Positions 56,651-64,000 of a stretch of 64,000 bases of DNA are shown in pieces. Below the pieces are notes generated by a model that was not told where the DNA came from, did not search any database, and saw only the letters and a program-made list of their open reading frames with translations. Source of the stretch: Jaltomata sinuosa (Eukaryota; Streptophyta; Magnoliopsida; Solanales; Solanaceae). Every line of letters begins with the position of its first letter. The first letter of the stretch is position 1. Location of the stretch: positions 372,001 through 436,000 of the forward strand of contig QJPP01000438.1 of NCBI GenBank assembly GCA_003996215.1. The letters are read 5' to 3'. A program made the position numbers and the translations under genes.

Positions 56651-58427
56651 TTAGATAGGCACGATAGCTCCTTCCAGGTCATATTCTTCCTCCAGGGTAA
56701 TCATGTCGATTCCTCGATTCTCATGATCTGGTAGAGGGTTGTTGTTCACATTCGGAGGAGTATCGGTGCATTTGATTACTCCCTTTCTGATAAGAGACTC
56801 GATCTGGTTCTTCAAGCCAAAACACTCCTCCGTGTCATGTCCTTGGACTCCTGAGTGGTATGCATATCGCTTATTTCCATCAAAGCTTCGTGGTATCAGA
56901 TCAGGGATTCTTCCCTCAATCGGCTGCAACAAACCTGCTACCCTCAAACTTTCAAACAATTGAGCCAAAGGCTCGGCAATAGGAGTGTAGGTGCGGGCAT
57001 TTCCGGCTTCAAGATTAGGACGTGGTCCTTGTGCATATGCTGGCCTATTTTGGTGAACTGGAGCTTGGACAGGGGCATACGGCTTCGGTGGATTTTGGTG
57101 TGCTGGAGCTCGAGGTGGATTATAGTGTGGCTGGGTACTATATACTGGAACGTGTGCTATAATTTGGGAGTTGTTAGGGTATCGGTGGGATGATCCTCCA
57201 TGCTGGTAGTAAGGTATGACGGCTGAGACTTCTTCCTTCTTCTTCTTGATACCACCAATGGAACCTGACTGTATGGCCTTACTTGCGGCTTGCAGTGCGA
57301 CCATAGACTAAATTTTTCTGGACTTAATACCTTCCTCAATAAAGTCTCCCATCTTGACCAAGTCAGCAAACTTTTGGCCCATCATTGACATTATTTTGTC
57401 AAAGTAGACGCCTTCCTGAGCTCGGATAAAATACTTAGAGAGTTCATTTTCGTCAAGTGGGGGCTGGATCCGAGCAGCCTCAGTCTTCCATCTCCATGAA
57501 TATTCTTGAAATGATTCAGATGGCTTCTTTTGTATGTTGGCAAGTGAGAATCTGTCTGGAGTGATTTCGGTATTAAACCTGAAGCGACTCATGAAATCTT
57601 CAGCCATTTCTTGCCAATCACGCCATTTGCGAGGGTCTTGGCGAGTGTATCAAGTCAGCGCTTCTCCCGACAGACTTTGAATGAACAGTTTCATCCTCAA
57701 CTTCTCATTTCTTCCTACGCCGACCAGCTTGTCGCAGTAGGCTCTTAGGTGTGCGTGAGGATCGCCCTTCCCATCAAATACATCAAATTTTGGTGGTTTT
57801 GTACCCGACCGGCATATCGATGTCTGGGTGGATACATAGGTCATCATAGTCCAGACTCTCGGTTCCCCTGGTGACTTGCATGCTTTTAAAAGCCCTTTTC
57901 AAACTTTCAAGTTGAGCTGCTATCGACCTCTCTTCATTTGACCGGACATCCCTCTCCAATCCTATGTACTGATCGACCTCATATGGTACTTTGACAGCCA
58001 TGGATGTTGCTAAAGTTGGAGCTTCAGTAGCATATACCGGTGGCACAGGCATCTCACAAGTGACATGTGCCTCCGGTATGTGCTGCATTGTTGGGTAAAT
58101 TAGAACAGTGAAGTTCTGCATAGGCAAGGAAAGATTAGGTGCAGCCCTAACAGCGGGCGGATGAGCAAGTAGATCTTGAGCGTAAGTGGGAACATGTGGT
58201 GTTTGCTTAGGCGTGTTTGTTAAGTTGGCGGGAGTGACTGGCCGTAACTCAACATTTGGAAATTGGAATTGAGCGGGGAAGGTAGCAGCTGTAAGCTTAG
58301 TCAAATCCCGCACTTGGCGTAGTTCTTCTTTCAAGATCTCAATTTCTTGTGCCATGTTGGCCATTTGTTCGTCGTTTTGAGTGTCCATCAGTTTTTGAGA
58401 ACTTTCAGCGCCATCTACTGGTACCAT
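56651..58427 (-). CDS. Ogre/Tat gag (several lesions)
   Basis: N-terminal part 58427-57783 starts at MVPVDGAESSQ and has a coiled coil (MANMAQEIEILKEELRQVRDL). The capsid-like retrotransposon gag core follows: PPKFDVFDGKGDPHAHLRAYCDKLVG, LFIQSLSGEAL, WRDWQEMAEDFMSRFRFNTEI, KPSESFQEYSWRWKTEAARI. C-terminally, a Pro-rich stretch (HQNPPKPYAPVQAPVHQNRP) and a single knuckle-like CYHSGVQGHDTEECFGLK-type motif (AYHSGVQGHDTEECF). Lesions: a frameshift near 57800, a TGA in place of Trp at about 57647 and a TAG at about 57305. Confidence 0.85.
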
Positions 58428-58907
58428 GGAGGCATTGTTAGATTCTTCGCTTATTTTTCTTTTAGATCAGAGGTTGTATTGCGATTCCGCCAGTTTGCAA
58501 ATCGACACAAATCAACTTTCTTCGAGGGGTTGATAATAAACATAAAGAAAAGAAAGGAAAGAAAAAGGAAACTATGTTAGTTTGGGAAATGTCGGAATAT
58601 ATAACAAATATATACGCCAAGTTGGCAATATTCACACAAAAATACGTCCTAATATGGAGCCTCGTTTTGCCAGAGGTAGGCCTACGCTGCATACAATTTG
58701 ATAATAAATGATCCATTTTGAACACATTTAGGATTTGAGATAAACATGACTTTCATTAAGCAAAAAGTGGTTTTGAAAGTTTACAATAGATAGGCTGATG
58801 GAAGCCTAAAAATGAAAGACATGGGATGGCCACTAGGGCGTACAAAGGGATGGGCCATGAGGCACCTTTAGGGAATATGAAAAAGGGGTACAATGGGAAA
58901 GGATAAC

Positions 58908-60530
58908 CTAGGGCCACGTAGGACTGTCATCACTATCGTCCTGTGGTGCTGGATGATACTCTGGAGATCCAGCGGAATGATGATACTTGGGCTCTGAGTC
59001 TGTCTCTATCATCCCTCCATCGTTAGGATCATAAAAGTTGGAGCCGGTCTTAGAAGCCTCCTCGGGATCTTCTTCCGGATCCTCTTCCTCAGGGTCTTCT
59101 TCCGGATCCTCTTCCAAGTCTTCCCCCATTTCTTCCTCCGAATCTTCTTCTGGATCCTCGGGATCTTCTTCCGGCTCCTCCTCCGGATCTTCTTCCGGAT
59201 CCTCCTCTACTTTCGTTATCAAATAATTGATGGAGTCTAGGACAATCTGGTTGTACATTGGTGTTGTGATCTCCATGCGGGGAAGCACCTCTTCCGTAAC
59301 CCATTTGACCCACTGGACATCTGCCAAATCCCTGAATCCTTCTGCACTCGGTTGAGCCAAGTGGCTCACGGTCGTTCGCCAAGCATAGTATTTCGGCGTA
59401 CACCATTTGTCTCCTCCCATGTGCAATGTGATCATATAATCCCATTCAGCCTGCAAGTTCATCATTCGTACCGTTGGTATCACGGCACCATAACTGTCCT
59501 CATATAACGCCATGTTTGACCACAATGGTATGTCCTGGACAAAGCCAAACTGTCTTAAAACACGGAAAGGCGCATATGGCTGGATGCCTTCTAGTCCCAT
59601 CAACTCGACGAAATACAGGTATCGAGTTCTGATGAAGGCCAATCCTGTTATCCAGGGATATCTCCACTGGATGAAATCTCCGGTAAGGTTGGTCAAAAAT
59701 GTGCGCCATTCTTCTTCTCCGGTGGGTGCATATGTCCAAAAGCTCATGCGTTCTTTATGAGTCTGAATCCTGTTGCGGGTGTCAATACAGTATTCCATTT
59801 GTGGGTGGCGGCGATAGAAGTGTTCTACAACCCAAATTTGCAATAACAAATTGCAGCCTCCAAAGAAATTGTGTCCTCGTGTGCATGCAGACAACGACCG
59901 AAACATCTCAGCAAGGATTATGTGTACCAAGGTAAGTCTTTGCGGCTCTGCAAAGACGTTCATTACTATCGGCAGGATATTGAGGTCGATGCAATGAAAC
60001 CTCATCGGGAAGATCATAGTTCCCAAAAAATCCAACACAAAGACCCTCGGTCGCATGTATATCCACTGTCTGCGGGTACATGCGAATTCACCTTGGTGTT
60101 CGTCAAAACTCTCGAGACGACCGTATCTTTCAAAGAGGTAATCCAACTTCATCTTTCCTCCTTCCACATTTCTCAGTGATGGAAAAATGTGTAATCCTAA
60201 AAGCCTCAGAAAATCTGCCTTCTTTATGGGTGATGGGAGTACCGACACTCTTTCCCTTAGTGGTAGTTCAACAAAATTACTAATATCCTCCAAGGTAGGA
60301 GTGATTTCGAAATCCAAAAATTTGAAGGTCACAGTGGTCGGGTCCCAAAATTCCATTAATAAAGTGGTGAGGATTTTGTCAGCTTGGATCCCCATAAGTG
60401 ACAACAAAGCCCCCAGCTGCTCTCGTACCTCATCCCCATGTGCTACGCGGATTTTTTGACATAACTTTTTTAGGTTGTCAGGTGCTGAGATAACCATCTG
60501 GATGTTTGGTAAGTTTTGGTTGATATTCAT
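58908..60530 (-). CDS. Ogre ORF1, DUF7745-like protein with acidic tail
   Basis: 540 residues, uninterrupted, upstream of gag. The N-terminal domain reads LKKLCQKIRVAHGDEVREQL, FWDPTTVTFKFLDFEITPTL, FVELPLRERV and later TCRRQWIYMRPRVFVLDFLG-like motifs, resembling the plant domain called DUF7745 found in ORF1 of Tat/Ogre elements. The C-terminal 90 residues are an acidic tandem repeat (EEDPEEDPEE). Its function is not known. It is the only ORF of this element with no lesion, apart from integrase. Confidence 0.82.
   Translation of the reverse strand: MNINQNLPNIQMVISAPDNLKKLCQKIRVAHGDEVREQLGALLSLMGIQADKILTTLLMEFWDPTTVTFKFLDFEITPTLEDISNFVELPLRERVSVLPSPIKKADFLRLLGLHIFPSLRNVEGGKMKLDYLFERYGRLESFDEHQGEFACTRRQWIYMRPRVFVLDFLGTMIFPMRFHCIDLNILPIVMNVFAEPQRLTLVHIILAEMFRSLSACTRGHNFFGGCNLLLQIWVVEHFYRRHPQMEYCIDTRNRIQTHKERMSFWTYAPTGEEEWRTFLTNLTGDFIQWRYPWITGLAFIRTRYLYFVELMGLEGIQPYAPFRVLRQFGFVQDIPLWSNMALYEDSYGAVIPTVRMMNLQAEWDYMITLHMGGDKWCTPKYYAWRTTVSHLAQPSAEGFRDLADVQWVKWVTEEVLPRMEITTPMYNQIVLDSINYLITKVEEDPEEDPEEEPEEDPEDPEEDSEEEMGEDLEEDPEEDPEEEDPEEDPEEASKTGSNFYDPNDGGMIETDSEPKYHHSAGSPEYHPAPQDDSDDSPTWP
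59060..59215 (-). repeat. Coding minisatellite for the acidic tail of ORF1
   Basis: Repeats of GGATCTTCTTCC / GGATCCTCTTCC on the plus strand (12-15 bp theme) code for D-P-E-E-D. The reverse-strand serine/glycine open frame is a shadow. Confidence 0.85.
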
Positions 60531-61100
60531 CTGAAAGAAAAGGTAAAGGGTATGATAAGTTTGTTTATCCCAAATCCATCATGTGTTTTAGTTTGGATCA
60601 TTTACATCAATCTCACACAAAGTATACGTCGTTGGGTTTTTATGCAAAACCCGTTGACATAAGGACGGTTTCCTAAATGCAGTATCAATCCCCAAGATCG
60701 TCCTGCCTAAGGCTATGCAACATGACCTATTTCTAGAATAAGAGTATTTTCCTAGATTTGAGAGTGGACTTGAATAACTGCGAGACGGCATACTAACCTA
60801 ATTGCACCGACTCTGAAACTAAGGAATCCAAAAGAAGGTTTGGGAGGGCATAAAACCCTCCGCGTGTACCACAGTGTGTGAAATGTGTACGGCCAAAGAC
60901 TCGATAGAGAAATACAAGTGAGAAAGCAGTAACAAGTAGTGTTTATCAAACAAATAAGGAACACAAGTTTGGATTTGGCTTGCGTCCTTTCAAACGAATA
61001 ACGATACAAACGTAATTAAAGCAAATAATGTACTGCAAATAAACAAATATCCCAAATAACATTCATAAACTAAGCATGCTAAGGTAAAAACATAAGTTAG
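60531..61100 (-). other. Ogre leader between PBS and ORF1
   Basis: No supported coding sequence on either strand. Contains the packaging leader by position. Confidence 0.5.
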
Positions 61101-61119
61101 TTCCCCAGCATAGTCGACA
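61101..61119 (-). promoter_or_regulatory. Ogre PBS, tRNA-Arg type
   Basis: On the minus strand TGTCGACTATGCTGGGGAA, similar to TGGCGACTCCGCTGGGGA, the complement of the 3' end of tRNA-Arg(ACG), with three or four mismatches. It lies three bases from the LTR end. Confidence 0.7.
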
Positions 61120-61122
61120 TTC

Positions 61123-61531
61123 TATCGCGCCCTATTTTGGACTGGCCAGAATATGTTTGCAACATCCGGCTCTTCTACCTAGTTTTGAAAAAGGGTTTAG
61201 AGTCGCCACCTAACCTTTTAGGGAAAAATTAGGAAAAAACCATTTGTTAATGTAAAACTCTGTTTTTAGTCTGCGAAAAACTGATGAAATTCTAGGTAAG
61301 AGTTTTGGTTACTCGAGGGGAAGGTATTAAGCAACCCTCAGAGCCTATCCGAAGATAGTCCATAAACTCAATTTAGAAACATATTTGGGAAAAATTATTT
61401 GTTCGTTATTTGCTAAAAAAGGTGATAAAAACATGTTTTATTAATTTAAAGAAAACTCAAAGTATATGACACATGCTATTACAATAGGCAAAAATATAAA
61501 ATATGCTTATGGTAAAAAAGATGAAACATAT
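61123..61531 (-). repeat. Ogre 5' LTR remnant (409 bp visible)
   Basis: Aligned without gaps to 43942-44350, about 98% identical by eye. The terminal TG is mutated to TA. The rest of the LTR should resume to the right of the Athila insertion, outside the window. Confidence 0.92.
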
Positions 61532-61689
61532 TGATGTGCCACCATTTTACGGCACTTTCGACTCCTTTTAACTAAGAGCAATCGTACGTTTCAAGCAACC
61601 GTCGTTGTTTTTGATGTTTTTATGTTGTATTTTCAGGAAATAGGTACGAACATGGAAACGGAAGGAAAAACGAGCAAAACGACATTCTG

Positions 61690-61925
61690 GATAAGAGTGA
61701 CGGTCCGAGTGACGGACCATCAAGCTAGTGACGAACCGTTAAGGCAGCCATCAACTTAAGGGAACATACTGCCTAGTGGCGACGGCCACCATGACGGCCC
61801 GTCAAGGGTGTGACGGTCCGTCACCCAAACCGTCACACCAAGGCAGCACCACTGCCTAGTGGTGACGGTCCAGGCGATGGTCCGTCAAGCCAGTGACGGT
61901 CCGTCAGCCTGGCCGTCACACCTGG
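61690..61925 (+). repeat. TGACGGNCCGTCA motif array in U3 of Athila copy 2
   Basis: Two units of about 85 bp starting TGCCTAGTGGCGACGG / TGCCTAGTGGTGACGG, each with several GACGGTCCGTCA dyads. Ends about 50 bp before the TATA box, as in the other LTR. Confidence 0.8.
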
Positions 61926-61977
61926 GCAGTCCGCTACGCGAAATCCTGACATTTTTGGGATTTGTTTCCTAGACTCC

Positions 61978-61984
61978 TATAAAT
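61978..61984 (+). promoter_or_regulatory. Athila 5' LTR TATA box
   Basis: TATAAAT in TCCTATAAATACC; same position relative to the motif array as at 6189. Confidence 0.65.
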
Positions 61985-62938
61985 ACCCTATGTTAGGTTT
62001 ATTTTATTATTATGCAAGTTTATTTACCAAGCTTTTTAATATAGTTCTCCCAATAGTTTTTGGAGAGACTTGGAGATTAAGAAACACGTTTTACACTTCT
62101 TGAATTCGTGTTCTTGATTTGTTCTTGGGATCTTGGTTTTTCTTGTTCTTGGAATAATTGAAGATTGGTTTTCATTATATTGTAAGAATCCCTTCTCTTT
62201 ATTATGAATACAATTCTCTTCTCTTTTCTTTATAGCATGATTAACTAAACCTCCCACAACTAGGGTTGTGGGAGCCATGGCAAAAGTAGCAATATAGATT
62301 CCGGGTAGCGACGGGTTAAATATGTATGTTGTCACGTTGTTAATCATTCGTTATGTAACGTTTTCTAGTGGTTGCAAACATTAGAACTTGCCTAGGTTTA
62401 ATTTGCTTGAGTAAAGAGATTAAAACCGGGAAACTTGATTAACGACGAGGATTCGAGACTACCAACTCTCGTCTTATGATTAATGCTGTAACTAGATTAA
62501 TCTACTTGATGTTTAGGATTGAAATCTAAAAGCACACCTTTTCAAGTTCGAGAGAATTGAAAAGTAAATTTGTCTATTTGGTTGAGAAACGTTTAGACGA
62601 TACAATTAATTCAATCGCATCGTGACACGCATATAGAAAGAACCCCGTTAAGCCTAGAATCGACTTTGTTACTAACGCCATGGTAAACACTTCCCTAGTT
62701 CTCTCTCTCCTATTGATTATCATTCATACGTTAAGTGTTTGTTTTGTTTACAAATATTGATCACAAAATCCCCCCTATTTACCGGAAACTATTGACGACT
62801 AGTCACATACTTCACTAAAGGCTTAATCTTCACCATATTCTCTGTGGGATTTGACCCCAACCTTTGTTGGGTTCTATATTTGACTACGACCGCTTACGCT
62901 TTGTTAATTTGAGGTGTAGTTTGGGCGTTATCAAAAAG

Positions 62939-62956
62939 TGGCGCCGTTGCCGGGGA
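62939..62956 (+). promoter_or_regulatory. Primer-binding site, tRNA-Asp
   Basis: TGGCGCCGTTGCCGGGGA, an exact complement of the 3' end of plant tRNA-Asp as I know it, starting five bases after the LTR. Typical of Athila. Confidence 0.9.
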
Positions 62957-63062
62957 ATACGGTTGATTATTAAGTCCGGTGTGTTTATTTGACTCTTAGT
63001 CTTAATTTCCTGCTTTTACGTTTATTTGTTGTTTTTGTTATCGACAGGGTACATAGTTGTGC

Positions 63063-64000
63063 ATGCCAAGTACCCGGAGCTCGGGTGAATCAATATTACC
63101 TTACGATCCTGAGCTTGCTAGAACATTGAGGCGAAATATGGCTGCATAACTAGAGGCAGCAAGGCTCGCTGCAGAACTGCAGGCCCAACAAAATCTGAAT
63201 GCTGGTGGTCTGCAGGATGAGATCGCACGGAATGATTAGCATCTCGACTTAGATGGAGCTGGCGCTACGGGCGCCATTGTTCTTCCGCCGCTACCGCCCG
63301 GAGCCAAGTTCAACATCACTAGCACGATGATTCAGCTGTTGAACTTGAGAGGAGTATTCCGTGGAGCAGCTGGTGACGATCCAAACCGTCACTTAATGAA
63401 CTTCGTGGGTATTTGCAAGTCGTTTGAACTGCCGAGCGTGAGTCAGACAGCGATCAGGCTCAGGTTGTTTCCGTTGTCTCTGTCTGATGAGGCAGCGTTA
63501 TGGTTGACAGAACTGACCCCCGACTCTATCGCAACTTGGGGAGAGTTGAAAGGAGCTTTCCTAGAAAGGTTCTTTCCTCCCTCTAGGATGATACAGTTGA
63601 GGGACGAGATTAGCAATTTCAGGCAGCAACCTCACGAAGCATTGCACGAGACCTGGCTGCGATTCAAGAAAAAGCTAACACAATGCCCGAACCATCAGTT
63701 GAACGATGAGTTTTTGATGCAGACATTCTACAGGGCACTCAATTCGGCTACCAAGCCGACGTTGGACACGCAGTAGGTGGAGCATTTATGGGTCGCACTT
63801 TTGCCGATGCCACAACTATTTTGGACAGGCTCACCAAAACCAACAGAGCCTGGCATACACGAGATTCAGAGGTGGCAGCTAGTACTTACGTAGTTGGTGT
63901 GTCAGCAGAGCAGCGCAGAAAAGAGGAGGAACGCGACCAAGACATAGCGCATCTGAAAACACAAATGGACCTCTTGACCAAGCACTTGATGTCAGGAAGT
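63063..64000 (+). pseudogene. Athila gag (retrotransposon gag domain), N-terminal part
   Basis: Starts MPSTRSSGESILPYDPELAR. Two in-frame stops (TAA at about 63147 and TAG at about 63237, both one C-to-T change from a Gln codon) precede the open part from 63327, which holds the gag core: GAAGDDPNRHLMNFVGIC, LFPLSLSDEAALWLTELTPDSI, TWGELKGAFLERFFPP, QPHEALHETWLRFKKKL. A one-base deletion near 63770 then moves the frame to AVGGAFMGRTFADATTILDRL. The product would form the particle shell. As it stands it cannot make a full Gag. Confidence 0.85.

Larger units (their letters stand above)
43942..61531 (-). mobile_element. Ogre/Tat-type Ty3/gypsy retrotransposon
   Basis: Minus-strand order: 5' LTR remnant (61531-61123), PBS (61119-61101), leader, extra ORF1 (60530-58908), gag, protease, a short intron, reverse transcriptase, RNase H, a second archaeal-type RNase H, integrase, a long 3' UTR with tandem repeats, polypurine tract, and 3' LTR (48791-43942). 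Long LTRs, ORF1 before gag, a tRNA-Arg-type PBS, two RNase H domains and a pro/RT intron together identify the Tat/Ogre lineage. The 5' LTR is interrupted by the Athila copy at 61532. The two LTRs show only about 8-10 differences over the 410 bp that can be compared, so the insertion is young. Confidence 0.92.
61532..62933 (+). repeat. Athila copy 2, 5' LTR (1402 bp)
   Basis: TGATGTGCCACCATTTTACG ... GGGCGTTATCA. Shares the TATAAATACC box (61978), the GTTGTGGGAGCCATGG block and the end region with the LTR at 5635-7105. The short ORF on the minus strand (62036-62347) is not supported. Confidence 0.92.
61532..64000 (+). mobile_element. Athila-type retrotransposon copy 2 (5' part)
   Basis: 5' LTR, tRNA-Asp primer site, leader and gag are visible; the rest is beyond the window. 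Inserted into the Ogre 5' LTR after ..GAAACATAT, so the expected target duplication is CATAT. It is younger than the Ogre element. Confidence 0.92.

Noticed and set aside
62036..62347. 103-codon minus-strand frame in the Athila LTR
   Set aside because: Not open in the related LTR at 5635-7105 and without recognisable domain.

Overview
This window is nuclear plant DNA, almost certainly from a member of the Solanaceae. The evidence is a spliced, solanaceous-type DPE2 gene, Athila and Ogre/Tat LTR retrotransposons, small-LTR Ty1/copia elements, an RTE LINE with a (TTG)n tail, and hAT, Stowaway and Harbinger MITEs. There are no bacterial features. Reference species and chromosome cannot be told from the sequence alone.

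The only cellular gene found is DPE2 (cytosolic 4-alpha-glucanotransferase, GH77, of the maltose-to-sucrose pathway), on the minus strand from the ATG at 42370 down to 9107. I resolved 21 coding exons by matching splice sites, reading phase and conserved protein motifs. They add up to about 895 codons; only the last exon (about 55-60 codons in relatives) is absent from the window. Introns 1, 14 and 15 (5.5, 5.6 and 15.0 kb) are swollen by transposable elements. Intron 4 is a textbook U12-type AT-AC intron. Exon 19 carries one extra base, which brings a stop codon at the start of exon 20 and would remove the last third of the catalytic apparatus, unless it is a sequencing or assembly error.

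Layout. 1-7105: 3' half of an Athila-type Ty3/gypsy element, + strand (integrase, env-like ORFs, 3' LTR). 7106-12000: introns and exons 16-21 of DPE2 with hAT MITEs. 12000-26950: DPE2 intron 15, holding a Ty1/copia relic with a nested SINE, a 1.2 kb foldback element, a hAT MITE, a Ty3/gypsy solo LTR that was itself split by a 4.1 kb RTE LINE, an L1 relic, a Stowaway MITE with a fragment of mitochondrial 26S rRNA, and a 159 bp tandem duplication. 27022-32659: intron 14, a copia element with other elements nested several levels deep. 32660-36512: compact block of exons 2-14. 36513-42016: intron 1 with RTE tails, copia gag-pol relics and a Harbinger MITE. 42371-43940: DPE2 upstream region and a T/C-rich tract. 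43942-61531: a nearly complete Ogre/Tat-type element, minus strand, with about 4.85 kb LTRs. 61532-64000: a second Athila element, + strand, inserted into the 5' LTR of the Ogre element.

The mobile elements do not act together with the gene; they record successive insertions. Order can be read from the nesting: Athila-2 is younger than the Ogre element, the LINE is younger than the solo LTR, and the solo LTR is younger than the L1 relic. Coding regions of most retroelements carry stops and frameshifts. Several of these are single-base indels, including in the otherwise young Ogre element, so base-level errors in the assembly should be considered when judging the DPE2 frameshift.
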